Source: Peromyscus leucopus | Lineage: Eukaryota > Chordata > Mammalia > Rodentia > Cricetidae | Direction: 5' to 3' | Assembly: GCF_004664715.2 (NCBI RefSeq) | Contig: NC_051071.1 | Location: 28,823,661-28,887,660 of the forward strand | Length of the DNA stretch: 64,000 nucleotides | Shown here: positions 1 through 11,424 of the stretch, in pieces | Layout of the letters: every line of letters begins with the position of its first letter | Position numbering within the stretch: the stretch's first letter is position 1 | Made by a program: the position numbers and the translations under genes | The notes under the pieces: generated by a model | Told to the model about the DNA's origin: nothing | Database searches by the model: none | Seen by the model: the letters and a program-made list of their open reading frames with translations, nothing else

Positions 1-164
1 CTTCAATAAATGTTTAGTTAATTCAAAGGTCATAAAATTATTGAATGCATATTGATAGCTAATAACTAACAAAAAGATTTTTGTTGGCACTAAATTCTGT
101 ATATTTCTTATATTAACATGAATGAGGTTTGGTTTTTTTTTTTTTTAATTGTTGTTTCTTTGAT

Positions 165-360
165 TTTTAGACTTATTTTTGCTTCTGTGTATGTGTGAAT
201 CTGTCTGTGTGCCCACAGAGGTCAGAAGAGAGCATTGGACTCCCTGGAGCTGGAAATGCAAGTAATCTTGATCTGCCAGATGGGAGTGTAGGGAACAAAA
301 CTCAAGTCTTCAGGGAGAGCGAGGAACACTATGAACTGCTGAGCCATCTCTGCAGTACCC
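165..360 (-). mobile_element. B2-superfamily (B3-like) SINE
   Basis: Read on the minus strand, this starts at the right end with the tRNA-derived head (complement of gagccatctctgcag) and runs leftward through the body, with gcccacagaggtcagaagag near 210-230. A T-rich stretch marks the tail side, with a T14 run at 133-146. The match to the B2/B3 layout is clear but diverged. A 66-codon frame inside it has no meaning. Confidence 0.8.
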
Positions 361-2189
361 GAAGTGAGTTTTTAAAATTAACACATAGTAATTGAGTATC
401 AATTATATGTCTTAAAAACTGTTTAGAAAGGAAAATGAGAATGAAAGAGATATTAGGTCCTGGCTTACTCTAAACAATTTAGTTTTGGTTTGGGATAGCA
501 CGCTGTAATTAGGTGAGATTCAGTAAATCTGTTCTAAAGTTAAGGAAGGGCTGTGAGAGTCTTAGCTATGATCCAAAGCCACTATTGCAGACATTTGGGG
601 ACCATGAGGTCCCAGGTAGCCATTGGTGGAGTATAAACAGAGGCTCTAAGAGTCTCTTTCATGCAGGCTGGTGTTATTTGGGCAGACAGTAAAGCCCAAA
701 CCCAATATCAGCGCAGACTTTGTTCCCAGAACAGCACAGAAGAACTTCAGTTGAGAACTCTGCCTTCCCAGTATTCTCCATCTAAATGCAGCATATATCA
801 CCAGTGCTAATTAATGTCTCTGGTTACTGTACTGTAAGCATTTAAGGAAGAAACTAAAGCTCCCATTTGGAATAGATGTTCCAATTTAAATATACACACT
901 GAAGTGGGATGTTTATTGGAAAGAAATTGATGGAAAATTGTAAAGACAAAAGTGGTGCCCCTGGATCATTGTCATCTCTATAATCCTCCTCATAGTAAAT
1001 ACGCTGGTTTTTAGTGAATAAAAAAAAATGAGCTTTGTATTTAACAAAGCATCACCCACAGCTCCATTGTTCACTATATGCTACCTGCTTCTCCAGAGCT
1101 GTCTCTATTCTTGTTTGGATCTTGCCATACTCTCCCAAGTTGATTGCATCCAATGGGTTCTTGTCTTCTGTGTTCCCATTGGATATGGTAATGGTATGCA
1201 CCACTAAGAAAGCTGAGCAAACAAGGAAAATATGTGGAGGTGGCTATTCCAGCAGTTCACTCTCTGCCCAGTGTTAACTTTGGTAACAGCCATGATACTC
1301 ATTTTAGAATATAGCCTTTACCTCTGGTAGCCTTCCCTTGCTGCCATTAGCCTCCAACATCAGGTGTGGGATAGGGCACATCTTTTATTGTAATCTTATT
1401 CCAGAGATAGGTGGTAGAGGAGAGCACAACTTTCCAACTTGTGAGGCATGGCTCCACAGTTCGCATAACTGAATATGGGTGTTGCAAACTTTGGCAACAG
1501 CGAAAAGGTTCTTTACATACACATTGGCAAAAATTTATTCAAAATCAAATGTGTGATGAAATCAAAGCATCTCTGGCAGAATTTGACCATCTTGCATTTC
1601 AATGTCACTGTAGCCCGGCTCTGAACACAGAACATGCATATTTTTGTACTATATGTTCTACCACATAGTATCACGTTTCTGTTCTCATAGAAATGTAATG
1701 GCATACTTATAGAAAACAGGACTATTTAAGTTGTTCATTTGAGTTTCATAAAATGTCGTTAAATGAACTATGGCCTGGAATTAGGAGAGAATTTCCAAAG
1801 ATTTCTGAAATAGCCCTAAATACATTTCTCCACCTTGTACTACATATCTGTGCAACTGTCATCCTCAACACTTATAATTATAAAATGAAAATACCAACTA
1901 ACTCTATATCCTGCAGTATCACATATTCAGCCAGAATTTAATTCTCCTTATGTAAAAATAAATATGTATATCCAGCTCATTATTATGAAAATTTCTTTCA
2001 TCTTTATTAACTAATAAAATTTTATGTATACTAAAAACTGTTCTGAATAAATTCCTTATAATTTATGATCAGCAAATGTTGATTAGCACATTTATTTTAT
2101 GTACGCACACACCCAGCTCATGCAAGTTTCTCAAGTTTTAAAGAGGGGTCAGGAGCAGAAAAGGCCTAAGAAGCCCTAGAGTAAAGAAC
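361..2189. other. Unassigned non-coding stretch
   Basis: No repeat family, exon or RNA gene was recognised here. It is moderately AT-rich. Two short open frames (1035-1277 and 1411-1668, plus strand) match no family I know and lack any splice or promoter context. Confidence 0.6.
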
Positions 2190-3110
2190 AAAGGACAAAA
2201 GTTCCTCTTTCACAGAATTTAACATCCAGTGGGAGACAAAAAATTATGCAAATAAAACCCAAAGTATGACTGATGGTGACTAATGCTACCAATAAAAGCA
2301 CAGCAGGGAAAGGGGCCACAGAGACTGTATCTGTTTTCAAAACCTATAAGTGATATTTGAGAAAACATGATAGATCTGAAGAAACAGCCTTGAACATACG
2401 GAAGAGCAACAATCCTGGCAGAGCCAAGGCGGGGAACACAAGTAAAATCCAAAGATAATGACATTGTTGGTGTTTGCATATAACGGAAAAGCAAGTCAGA
2501 AGAGTAAAAAGAGGACAGTGGAGCCCAAGGAGATAGTGATGAGAGTTCACATAAAGATTTAGATACCACATTAAGGATTTGGCTTTCTTCCTGGGAGATC
2601 TGGGACACATTTGTCCTGAAAACAGTGGGACTTCATTTTTTTTTTTTTCTATGATGGTCACCCTTGCTTCTGTGTCCTAAGCATTTCTAGTTTGTCTGTG
2701 AAATAAAAGAACATTTATTAGGTGTTATAACAATAATCTGAAGACAGACAGGGATGGCTTGGTACATGGGGAGAAAGCAGTGTGAAATGGGTGCGTAAGG
2801 TGGGGGGACCAGAAGGTGTTCAGATAGATTGCATTGGAAGAGTGAAAGGAAAGAATCAAGGATGAGTCTAACATTTTCAACCTGGCCAACCAGAAAACTA
2901 AAGCTGCCAGTCACTGAAAGGGAGGAATTTTATTCTGTACAGCAGACAGAGGAAGAATGAGAAATTATATAAGATCAATTTCAGAAACACCTGCAGCCTC
3001 CTAGTGGAGTTGTCAAATAGATGCTTGTACCTGTAAGTTGAGGTTCAAAGGAGTTGGACATTAATTTTCAGAGATCATGTGTGAAGTTATGCATCTGTAG
3101 GATTGCTATC
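2190..3110 (+). repeat. Ancient mammalian interspersed repeat (family not named)
   Basis: The order of landmarks follows a long, old repeat seen across mammals: a 'cttaacattctagtgggaga' type start (about 2210), a 'gtgactaatgctac' segment (2277), 'gacatttgagcaaagacc'-like text (2352), and an 'aaagaatcaaggatgagtct' segment (2850-2870) followed by the 'caactgg' and 'tcactgaaaggga' segments. Divergence is high and there are gaps. A 129-codon minus-strand frame inside it is fortuitous. I recall the family pattern but not its catalogue name. Confidence 0.55.
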
Positions 3111-5380
3111 CCAGGGAAAGTTGATCTGTGTGACTGAATGCACTCTAGCTCATGTGCATGAGCATGTGCAGTCCCTATTACTCTAATTTGGGCATCCTGG
3201 GACCATTTGTGTAGGCTAACATATGTTCTCCTCTCACCCCTGCTTACAGTGTCATCAATTCCTTATTCTCCATTCTGAAAATCTCAATTTTAAATTTGAC
3301 TTTCAGTATCTGGGAACGAAACTCTTTCCATGAGTAGTGACTTGTAGCTCCCAAGTTCCGTTTCTCACACACACCCTAGGCAGGAAGGTGTCTCATTGGC
3401 ACCAGGGTGTAGTCTTTGGGCCACAGGAGGAAAGGAGTGACTAACTTTCCCACCAGTGCTGGCCTATACCCTGCCCTTGAAGAAGGAAGTTTCCTGGAGT
3501 AGTATAGTTCTCACACTCCTTCAGAAAATGCTATATCTGCCCATAAGATGTACTGAACTGCTCCACTAAGAGTTTCTGGAATGTCTATAATCCTATAAAA
3601 TGTAATTTAACATTATACATTCCACAATCGTATTCTGTGTTTCATCATGCCTTGACTGTATCTGAACTGCAACCACTACCTTCGGTTCATCCTGGGGCAA
3701 TGGCCAAAGTGTCTTTGGGACCAGAAGTGGGATGTTACTAGGTTGAGGTTGGTGATTATCAGTACGATGTAGGATTATCTGTTAGGTTTACTAAGACTTA
3801 GTTTCTCTTTTTCTATGAGCACTGCTTCTCTCTTGGCAACACATAGGGTGTTTAGGAGTGCTAGATGAGATAATACAAGCACTTACTCATAGGTAACATT
3901 ATTATACTATCAATATCATTCCAGGATGAATACAAAGAACTTTCACCTTAAAACACCACCAGGAGAGTATTATTCATTATCACACACTATTGGAAGAGGT
4001 GACCAGAAAAAAGGAAATGAGAATGATAGATCAAGCATAAATTCTTGGATCACCTCCAAGGATTGAACACTGGATGTGGTGCTACAGATACATGATAGAA
4101 GGACTTGGGTCCATCCTAGAAAGTATGTATGTGAAAGCATGTAACATTTAAAAACAGTTTTAAATTTGACTAAAAAGAGGAAACCTAGAGCAGACAAATG
4201 ATGAGAGTCACACAGAGCACCAAAAATACCACCAAGAGGCTATGGAGCAAGAACTGGGTTCATTAGGTAAAAGAAAAAAGAAAAAAAACTGCCACTCAAC
4301 ACTTCGAAGGTATTTCCTAATTTATGTCCCTCCTCAGCCACAAATGAAGCTTAGCTCAAAATTTTCCCTTATGCTGATGACTCATGCATCTATGCAACGA
4401 AGGCATATGCATTGCTTTACTCAGCAAAAGTATTCATGAGTGGCTGAACACACATCAAAAGTGGATATGAATCATCTCTCATCATTGACTTACATTAATC
4501 TGCTGAGAAGGCTCTAAATAATTCAGTGGTAATTTTTCTGAGACCAAGTTCAATGAGCCAAGTACATTGTCCAATGTTAATGTCTACTCATCCCGTCTCC
4601 TCAAGAACATAACCAGAAATCTGTTCATTTTTTCCCCTGCATCATCAATTTCCTCTTTCATTCTGGGTACATTTGATTAAGATTATGTATAAAACTTTTT
4701 CTACATTAAATAACCCTTACTGGGGCTTAACCTCTAGTTATTATTCCATTTATTTGTCCTGCTTTACAGGATAGTAAAGTTCTCTAAAGGGTGATCTTCT
4801 TTCATATTCTTTAAATTCCTTCTGAGTCTCTTGAATCCAGCACTGTGCCTGTTTAATGCACTATTTAATACATAATCTTTAGTCATTTTGCCTTAGCCTA
4901 TTATCAACTGACCTTAACAATAGCTCTCTCCTTTTTTTTTTTTTTCCTGGTAACTTTCCTTAGATATCCCGAATACTACATTCTGATTTCCTTTAGGGCA
5001 GCCTTTGTGTTTTTGACTTAGTGTGTCATTTATGAAGATTGCCAGAGTCATACCCAGGTGCTGAGAGCTATCAGATCTGTGATAACAGGTGGAGAGAGTG
5101 GAGCTTACAGCCACCTGCAGTTCTGTGTTGATATTAACATAAAGAGTGTCTCTGTCTAGTTACATGACTAGGCAGACTAGCAATGCTGCATTGACAACCA
5201 TGGTGGGAGCCTTTACCCCAGAGAAACAGAGGTGGCTCAATAATCACCATCCCATTGCTTGTCTATCATTTGGTATTTATTGGTCCTTTGCTGAGATTGG
5301 AAACATACACAAGAATTATCACCCCAAGTCTTCAGGTGTCATCTTCCAGCATCTCTTCCATTAACCTTTACTTTGACTCC
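3111..5380. other. Unassigned non-coding stretch
   Basis: No repeat or gene was recognised. There is a short T run at about 4929-4945. Open frames are 80 codons or fewer and show no family resemblance. Part of 4200-4900 may be old transposon debris, but I cannot assign it. Confidence 0.55.
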
Positions 5381-5385
5381 CAGGT

Positions 5386-5848
5386 TGTACTTACTAGTTT
5401 TATATCAACTTAACAAAAGCTATAGAGTCATCAGAAAGGAGGAAGACTCAATTGAGAAATTACCCCTATCTGATCAGGCTACAGGCAAGCCTGTATGGTA
5501 TTTTCTTAAGTAGTGATTGATGGGGGAGGGTTTAGCCCATTATGGGTGGTGCTATCCCTGTGCTGATGGTCCTAGGTTTTATAAGAAAGCAGGCTGAGCA
5601 AGCCATGAGGAACAAGCCAGTAAGCAGCATTCCTCTGCATTAGCGCCTGCCCCCAGGTTCCTGCTCTGCTTGTACCTGTAAATTGGGATTCAAAGGAGTT
5701 GGCCATTAATTTTTAAAGAACTGATTCTTGTCCTAACTTCCTTCGATGATGAACTGTGATGTGGAAGAGTAGCTGAGTAAAATCTTTTCTCCCCAAGTAT
5801 CTTTGGTCATGATGTTTCATCATAGTAGTAGGTACTCTAGCTAAGACA
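5386..5848 (+). mobile_element. Solo LTR, ERVL/MaLR-like, with 5-bp target duplication
   Basis: The element starts TG (5386) and ends CA (5848). It is flanked by a perfect 5-bp direct repeat, caggt, at 5381-5385 and 5849-5853. The interior has the rodent family landmarks 'tagttttatatcaactta', 'gctgagcaagccatgagg' and 'ttggtcatgatgtttcatca', ending in 'agctaagaca'. The 5-bp duplication with TG..CA ends supports an LTR with no internal region. It carries an unusual inserted patch (5668-5719). Related copies lie at 31380, 35385 and 43158, with antisense relatives at 5891, 11425, 35983 and 52123. The family name was not verified. Confidence 0.8.
5668..5719 (+). other. 52-bp patch shared with 3023-3074
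   Basis: This 52-bp block aligns without gaps to 3023-3074 with 46 identities. It interrupts the LTR of 5386-5848 between 'ctgctctgcttg' and 'tcctaacttcc', where the related copy near 35,640-35,665 has only a short spacer. The donor-like sequence sits in a different, older repeat. Both contexts share the leading gcttg. Confidence 0.65.
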
Positions 5849-5890
5849 CAGGTTTTAATTGGTTTCTAACCTTCTGTAAACTTATCAGAG

Positions 5891-6275
5891 TTGGTGGATT
5901 GTTCTTGTTTCCTTTCTGCTGTGATAAAACACTGGGGGTAAAGCAACTTAAGGGAGGAAAGGTTGTACTTCAGTTTGCAAGTCACAGTCTGCCATTGAAG
6001 GAAGCCAGTACAAAAACTCAAGCCAGAACCTGAAGCTGAAATGATGGAAGATTGCTGCTTGATAGCATGCTTACAGGTACACTCTTGGATAGCTTTTCTA
6101 TGCATCCCAGGATTATCTGATCAGAAAATGCTGCTGCCTACAGTGGGGTGGGCCCTCTTATGTTAATTAGGAATTCAGATGATCCTCTGCAGACATACCT
6201 ACAGGCCAATCTAATCTAGACAATTTCTTTCTCTTGACTCTAGGCTATAGTTGACAGTCAAAGCTAAACAGGACA
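5891..6275 (-). mobile_element. Solo LTR (minus strand), related to the ERVL/MaLR-like family
   Basis: Read in reverse it begins TGTCC at 6275 and contains the complements of 'ctgctgtgataaaacac' (near 5918) and 'cctacaggccaatct' (6200). It is flanked by cagag at 5886-5890 and 6276-6280, a 5-bp target duplication. The left terminal dinucleotide is TT where TG is expected, presumably a later mutation. It lies 42 bp from the plus-strand LTR at 5386-5848, so the two form a diverged inverted pair. Confidence 0.65.
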
Positions 6276-6489
6276 CAGAGTGATCAGCAGACTGGACATT
6301 TATTTTCACTTTGAAAATCTGCCTCCCAACAGCATTGCCTTATCAACACATGGAAAGGAGGGTCCCGCCATGAGTCTGTGCTGAATGGCCTTAGACTCTG
6401 TTAGTGTTAAATGTGGTTTGTAGACCAATTATAACCTAGAATCTGTGGCTTCAAAACTATTTTGATACCTTTTAGCCCTTGAAAAATAT

Positions 6490-6680
6490 ATAGCTCAGTA
6501 TGCAAGAGATTGTTAAGTGGTTAAGATTTTTTGCTGCTCTTATTGAGGTCCTGAGTTCGTCTGTCTGCAACTCTAAGTCCAGGGATTCTGACTCCCTCTT
6601 CTGGTTTCTGTAGGTACCTGTACTCATGTGTACATAAATTTGTACATAGATACATAAGCATATATGTAATTAAAAATATG
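6490..6680 (+). mobile_element. B2-superfamily SINE
   Basis: The head resembles 'ggttaagagcactgctgctctt' and reads gtggttaagattttttgctg here. It is followed by 'gaggtcctgagttcg', 'ccctcttctgg' and a 3' 'gtacctgtactcatgtgtac' segment with an AT-rich tail near 6670. This is the B3-type 3' body. Divergence is moderate. Confidence 0.78.
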
Positions 6681-7059
6681 TAGCACTGTCAAATAGATAT
6701 AAGTGTGAAAACGTGTTTTACTCTGCTCATACAGAAAAGAGTATATGTTGTTATTGGTTTCCCATGACTTAGATAATCAATTTCTCAGTTTGTTTTTGTA
6801 AACCTCAATGAAAGAATTCAATGATTTTTTTTCCTCTGAAAATTAATTAAACAAATGCATGTTTATACTTACATCCATCATTAAGGTCTGTGGTTGGGCA
6901 AATGTACACACCCCATTAAAACTGATTTTCTTAATTTGAAAATGGGGAAACCATGTACAAATTACACTGTAGAGTTCATAATAAGGTCAAAGCCTGCAAA
7001 AGTTTGAAAGACACGTCTGTCTGAGGGAAGGTACTAAAAAATTTCAATGTGAATACGAC
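6681..7059. other. Unassigned non-coding stretch
   Basis: AT-rich sequence with no recognised element or open frame of note. Confidence 0.5.
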
Positions 7060-7235
7060 AGTTTATTTATTTATGTATTTGTCTGAGGCCACATGCCGTG
7101 ATCTTCATGTGCAGATCAGAGGAAAACTTGAAAAAGCCAATTGTATCTTTCTTTTGTTTGTGTCCAGAGATTGAATTCAGGTTGTCAGACTCAGTGGCAA
7201 GATCATGTGACCACTCATCTACCACACTGAATCTA
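7060..7235 (-). mobile_element. B2-superfamily (B3-like) SINE
   Basis: The left edge is a TTTA-rich tail complement (7063-7080). The body contains 'cagaggaaaacttg', 'gagattgaattcaggttgtc' and 'tggcaagatcatgtgaccac', which is the antisense order of a B3-type SINE. The tRNA-derived head at the right end is badly eroded. An 82-codon frame here is an artefact of the repeat. Confidence 0.7.
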
Positions 7236-8399
7236 CATGTGTATTTTAGAAAGAAGATTCAGAATAACAGAAATATAGTTTCATGCTTTCCTACTACAAG
7301 GTGCAATCAGCTTAATGAACCAGAAACCCACCTAACACCTAGGTAGATGTTGTAAATTCCTTAAGTTCTGTTCTTTGGAGTCTTGATATGCCAAGAATTT
7401 GATGTGGGCACTAGAGGAAAAGGTTATAGGAAATGAGGACACATAACATTTCTATAAGGAAATGCTTCAAAGAAGAAACTGTTGAAGCTTTTTTATGTAG
7501 GCCAAGAACAGAACTTCAAGGATAATTAGAGTTCTACATCATATCAGCAAAGTCAGGGCACTGCCTAACTGAAAACTCTCCTAAGTCTAAACTCATTTTT
7601 GTGCCCATTATTCCCATGGTCCATTCACAGAATGCTAGCCCAGGAATCATCTGCAGGGATTAGATTACTGAACAGTCCGGCGGTCTCCTCCACGGGGCTG
7701 GTTCTGACACTGTGGGTAGAATTGCTCCCCATTTCATAAGAGGGCTCCTCACATTGCAAGACATTGTTTGTCTGTGACCTCACCAACAAAAGCCAAAGGT
7801 GACAATAATTGTCACTCCCTACACTGAGTCTATTGCAATCTCCTTCCCCTAGTGCTTCAGATGAGCAGTATCTCATTTCACCCAGTGTTTGTGCTGTGTC
7901 CTAATTCTCATCAGGAGGTGCATTTTCCACTCCTGTGTGTTTCTAATTGCATCCCCAATGAAAGCCATTCAGGTCTCGAGAATCCGCAGTCTGAATTGTA
8001 AGGTGTTCTAATCTCTTCACTTGGCATGTGCAAAAAGTGAGGAAGGGAGAAAGGATGCCTATGGAATAATCCAGGTGCCTGCAAAGCTCTAAGTAGCTTT
8101 ACCATCAGATACCCCAGAGAAGCCAGTTTGCCACAGTGTATTACAGTTGGATATGTATTTAGAATTGTGAAAGATTTTCAAGGTGATTTTTGCCTAGAAG
8201 GGGATAGGTGGGATTGTAGTGATGATGACTGTGGCTTGGATATGGGGACATTTTCTATGGGAGTGAGTCTAATTGATTCCAGCTTTGTTATCCAAAGACC
8301 AAAGGAACAAACTACACCAGCATTCTTTACTACTCAGACATGTGTTTAGTAACTTTATGTAAGCAATGGTCCTCACCGTGCCTGTTTGCTGTGTCTGTT
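7236..8399. other. Unassigned non-coding stretch
   Basis: No repeat or gene was recognised. Frames of 64-83 codons on both strands overlap each other and match nothing known. Confidence 0.55.
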
Positions 8400-8770
8400 G
8401 AGTGTCCTGGGTACATTGCCTCTGTTGGTTTCTATGTTCCTGTTTCTAGCCATGCTACAGTTTCATTTTTCAGTGATGCAAACTGAGGTTCAGATGCCAG
8501 GTGTAGTGACTGGTGCACACCTTTAACCCCACCACTTGGGAGGCAGAAGCAGGTGGATCCCTCTGGATTCATGGCCAACCTGGTCTACACAGTGAATTCT
8601 AGGATAGCCAGAGATACACAGTGAGACCCTGTCTCAAAGAACAGAAAAAACCAAAACCAAAAACCATAACAACAACCTGCCTTGAGGTTCAGATCATTTT
8701 CCTAGCTGTATAAAACTCACACACCATGAACAGAATTGGAACTCAACAAACATAGTCCTTTCTATATTCT
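8400..8770 (-). repeat. MIR SINE (minus strand), split by a B1
   Basis: Left of the B1, 'tgatgcaaactgaggttcag' is the complement of the MIR core. Right of it, the text resumes with 'cttgaggttcagatcatttt', 'tagctgtataaaactcacac' and 'gaattggaactcaac', the expected antisense MIR continuation (old eutherian repeat). The B1 with its target duplication lies between the halves, so the MIR was there first. Confidence 0.65.
8496..8680 (+). mobile_element. B1 SINE with 12-bp target duplication
   Basis: This is a 7SL-derived body: 'cacacctttaaccccaccac', 'cttgggaggcagaagcagg', 'ggccaacctggtctacac' and 'gagaccctgtctcaaag', then an A-rich tail. The 12-bp direct repeat tgaggttcagat flanks it (8484-8495 and 8683-8694). 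It inserted into an older MIR. Confidence 0.9.
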
Positions 8771-9464
8771 GCTTTCTATGACACCTATTGGAGACCCACA
8801 GTTGAACAAGGAAAACCCTTGTTTCCCAGCCCAAGCCCATTGGGGCAGGATACTTTGCACTGGATATTTGAGCAGGAGATTGTAAAGCTTTTATTGGGTA
8901 ACTGTGCTGAGAAAGTGGGGCTGTTGTCTAGACTGGTTGCTGGGGGGAAGTACTGTGAGCAAAGTTTCCCAGAGGACTCCTGCATTTGTGGACTTGAAAA
9001 ATGAGTGGGAATTAACCAGACGAAGGAAGAAGGAGGTTAGTGGCGAATTATGGCAAGCATGACATGAGAACTCAGTCTATGCAAAGAGCCAGGAGTCAGG
9101 CACAAAGCTCCTTTGTGGAGAGACAGTTTTCGTGATTAAAATGAGACCCAAGCTTCAGGAGGTGGGTTAGAGATGATCTCTTCTTCCTACATGAATATAG
9201 GATAAGCAGCCTACTCTAAGAAAGGAGACCGTAGTACAGTTGAATAGAGGAGGAAAGCTCATAGGGGTAGTGAGCTACCATTATAGACTGAAATCTAACA
9301 CAGAACATAAAGGGGATGGAGGGAAGCAGGTGGAGGGCTGCATCCTTGCAAAAGGGATGGCGTGCCTGTTCTAAAATCATCTTTTGCCTTCTGTCTTCCC
9401 TCATGCTGACTCTTTGCCTGCCTACCTTGGAACAATTGTTGAGTATTCCATCTGTCTGCATGCT
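8771..9464. other. Unassigned non-coding stretch
   Basis: No repeat or gene was recognised. Overlapping short frames on both strands (61-83 codons) have no family resemblance. Confidence 0.5.
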
Positions 9465-9590
9465 CAAATGTCTTCAAATCAGGGTTCAAGTCTTGGCTCT
9501 GGCACTTTCTGAATATGTGAATCAGAGGGGTCAGTTAGCTGGGGCCTCAATTTCCTTACGTGGAAAGTGGGCAAATTCCCTCAAGGGCCA
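9465..9590 (+). repeat. MIR SINE fragment
   Basis: The order 'gggttcaagtcttggctctg', 'gcactttctgaatatgtga', 'cctcaatttccttacgtgg' matches the MIR core in sense orientation. It is old and partial, without flanking repeats. Confidence 0.7.
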
Positions 9591-9759
9591 TGGAAGACCA
9601 AATTTAAAATGTGAATTCTGGCTGCCAATTCTAATGGGGAAAATACATATAATTTGTTATTGTTATTATAATCTGGAAGTCATAGTTAACATAATGGTAT
9701 AGCTTGGAGTTTCTAAATTTTTTGGCTTCCTATGTGTAACTAGGAGAAGGAAAAAAAAA

Positions 9760-10260
9760 ACATTCTGCTATTTGCATTTAAATACAAGTCTAAATCCCTC
9801 CCAAAAGCAGTAATAGCCACCCCAAATGAATTATACATTTTCTAATTTTAAAAGGCTGTTTTATGGAAATGAGGTTATTTGTGCTGCATGGTATGTTCTT
9901 GTTGTAACAGTGCAAATGCCAAAGGGTGTGATTTATCCAGACTACAACACCAATGGGAGAGAAGTGCAAGGACCTTATTTGCATCCCATTTTAAACACTC
10001 TGTAAATATATTACCTGCAGCCCCTCCCCCATGAGGACAGAGAAGCAACCTCCTGGGCACCTCATCTTTTTCAGCTCAGTGACAATGATTTGTTTGGGTT
10101 ATCCAACACAGAGTGCGTGGACTATCCTGAAGAAATGCAATCCAATGAGAGCCGATTTGTATGTACAGCCTTGAATAATTTTGTGAGTGTGAGTACATTT
10201 ATAGTCACTGAAAATCTGAGCGTGTAAATCCAGTTGATAGGTTCAATGACAATCCTTTCT
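9760..10260. promoter_or_regulatory. Candidate conserved regulatory block with two perfect octamers
   Basis: A repeat-free stretch that carries two perfect ATTTGCAT octamers (9770-9777 and 9977-9984), several TAAT-type homeodomain-like cores (for example within 'tgaattatac' and 'tctaattttaaaa'), and CCAAT at 9950-9954. Its base texture is unlike the decayed repeats around it. The octamer is the established POU-family binding motif, but function here is inference only, since short motifs occur by chance. Confidence 0.3.
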
Positions 10261-10960
10261 TGAAGAATGTTTTCTCATACAAGTTGCCATGTTGGTTTTT
10301 GGAGTCAATGACAGGGACCCTCTTTTTTTCCATTATAGGCAGCAATGGCTGTCATTCTGCAAACAGAGTGACTTAGAGGCCAGAAATGAAATGCCTCCAA
10401 TGTCCACACTAACTCTTTGGCCTCTTGTCACATAATCTATGCAGATGTGGGTAGGAAAGGGGGCTGGGGAAGGAACCGAGCTGAAAGGGAAAGATTTCCT
10501 GAAATCGTTCTCATTATTCATGGAGGAATAATGAAATAATGCCCTTTCAGATGTAAAATAATTCCCCGGGAAGAAGAAAAGCCTACCAAAAAATACAAAA
10601 TGCTAATGATTTTTCCCACGAAATATAAATAAGCAAAGCTCTTTTTTTTATTTTCTTCAAAACAAAATCAAGGGAAAGGGGGAAAACAAAAAGAGCTACC
10701 TCTGGGAACTAGCTTAAAATGTATGTTGTGTGACTTGCAGTGATACCCTCTCATGGGCTTTTTCATGTTTTAAATAATAAAATTAGAAGCCTGTGCTGGT
10801 GACATTTGAGGCACAGCAGCAGAACTTTCTCTTTAATGAAAGGAATTCTAATGAGTAAAGGAAAAAGAACATCTACTTTATCGGTAGACTATACTTCATA
10901 AACTTCATGAACTATGCTTATTTTAAGGTCAACCAAGGGAAACAAAATATATAATGACCA
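10261..10960. other. Unassigned, low-repeat stretch next to the candidate regulatory block
   Basis: No repeat was recognised. The texture resembles the preceding block, for instance 'aaatacaaaatgctaatga' and 'cctctcatgggctttttcat'. It may belong to the same conserved element. A 62-codon minus-strand frame is not credible as a gene. Confidence 0.4.
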
Positions 10961-10976
10961 TAAGAATTAGAAATTC

Positions 10977-11118
10977 AAGCCGGGCGGTGGTGGCGCACGC
11001 CTTTAATCCCAGCACTCGGGAGGCAGAGCCAGGCGGATCTCTGTGAGTTCGAGGCCAGCCTGGGCTACCAAGTGAGTTCCAGGAGAGGCGCAAAGCTACA
11101 CAGAGAAACCCTGTCTCG

Positions 11119-11152
<34 letters not shown>

Positions 11153-11164
11153 AAAAAAAAAAAA
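10977..11164 (+). mobile_element. Young B1 SINE with 15-bp target duplication
   Basis: A nearly full-length B1 starting gccgggcggtggtggcgcac with intact A- and B-box regions and the cricetid-type core 'gaggcgcaaagctacacaga'. It ends in a poly-A of about 30 interrupted by cc. The target duplication aagaattagaaattc is perfect (10962-10976 and 11165-11179). Low divergence suggests a recent insertion. The 134-codon minus-strand frame is its antisense shadow (poly-Phe from the A tail). Confidence 0.97.
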
Positions 11165-11424
11165 AAGAATTAGAAATTCTCAGCCCCTTTGACACACTAG
11201 AAACATCTATCATGGAGAAATGAAGCTCAGGGAGGAAGCTAACACCACGTAGCTCTAAGCTCACAGACTGAAGGGAAACTGAGAAGTCTTCCGAGGAAGT
11301 GGGTGTCTGGGTATATGGAGCAAATGCATGCAAGGATGCTGTGGCTGCCTCTGGATCTCAGTGAAAAATCTAAGACTAAGAGATTGTCACCATGTTACCA
11401 TGGCTAAGTTATCTTCTGAAAGAG

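Noticed and set aside
6395..6475. Possible MER5-like fragment ('aaatgtggtttgtagaccaa')
   Set aside because: Similarity too short and too diverged to support a call.
10929..11333. 134-codon minus-strand frame
   Set aside because: Poly-Phe and Leu-rich product of an antisense B1 with its poly-A tail.
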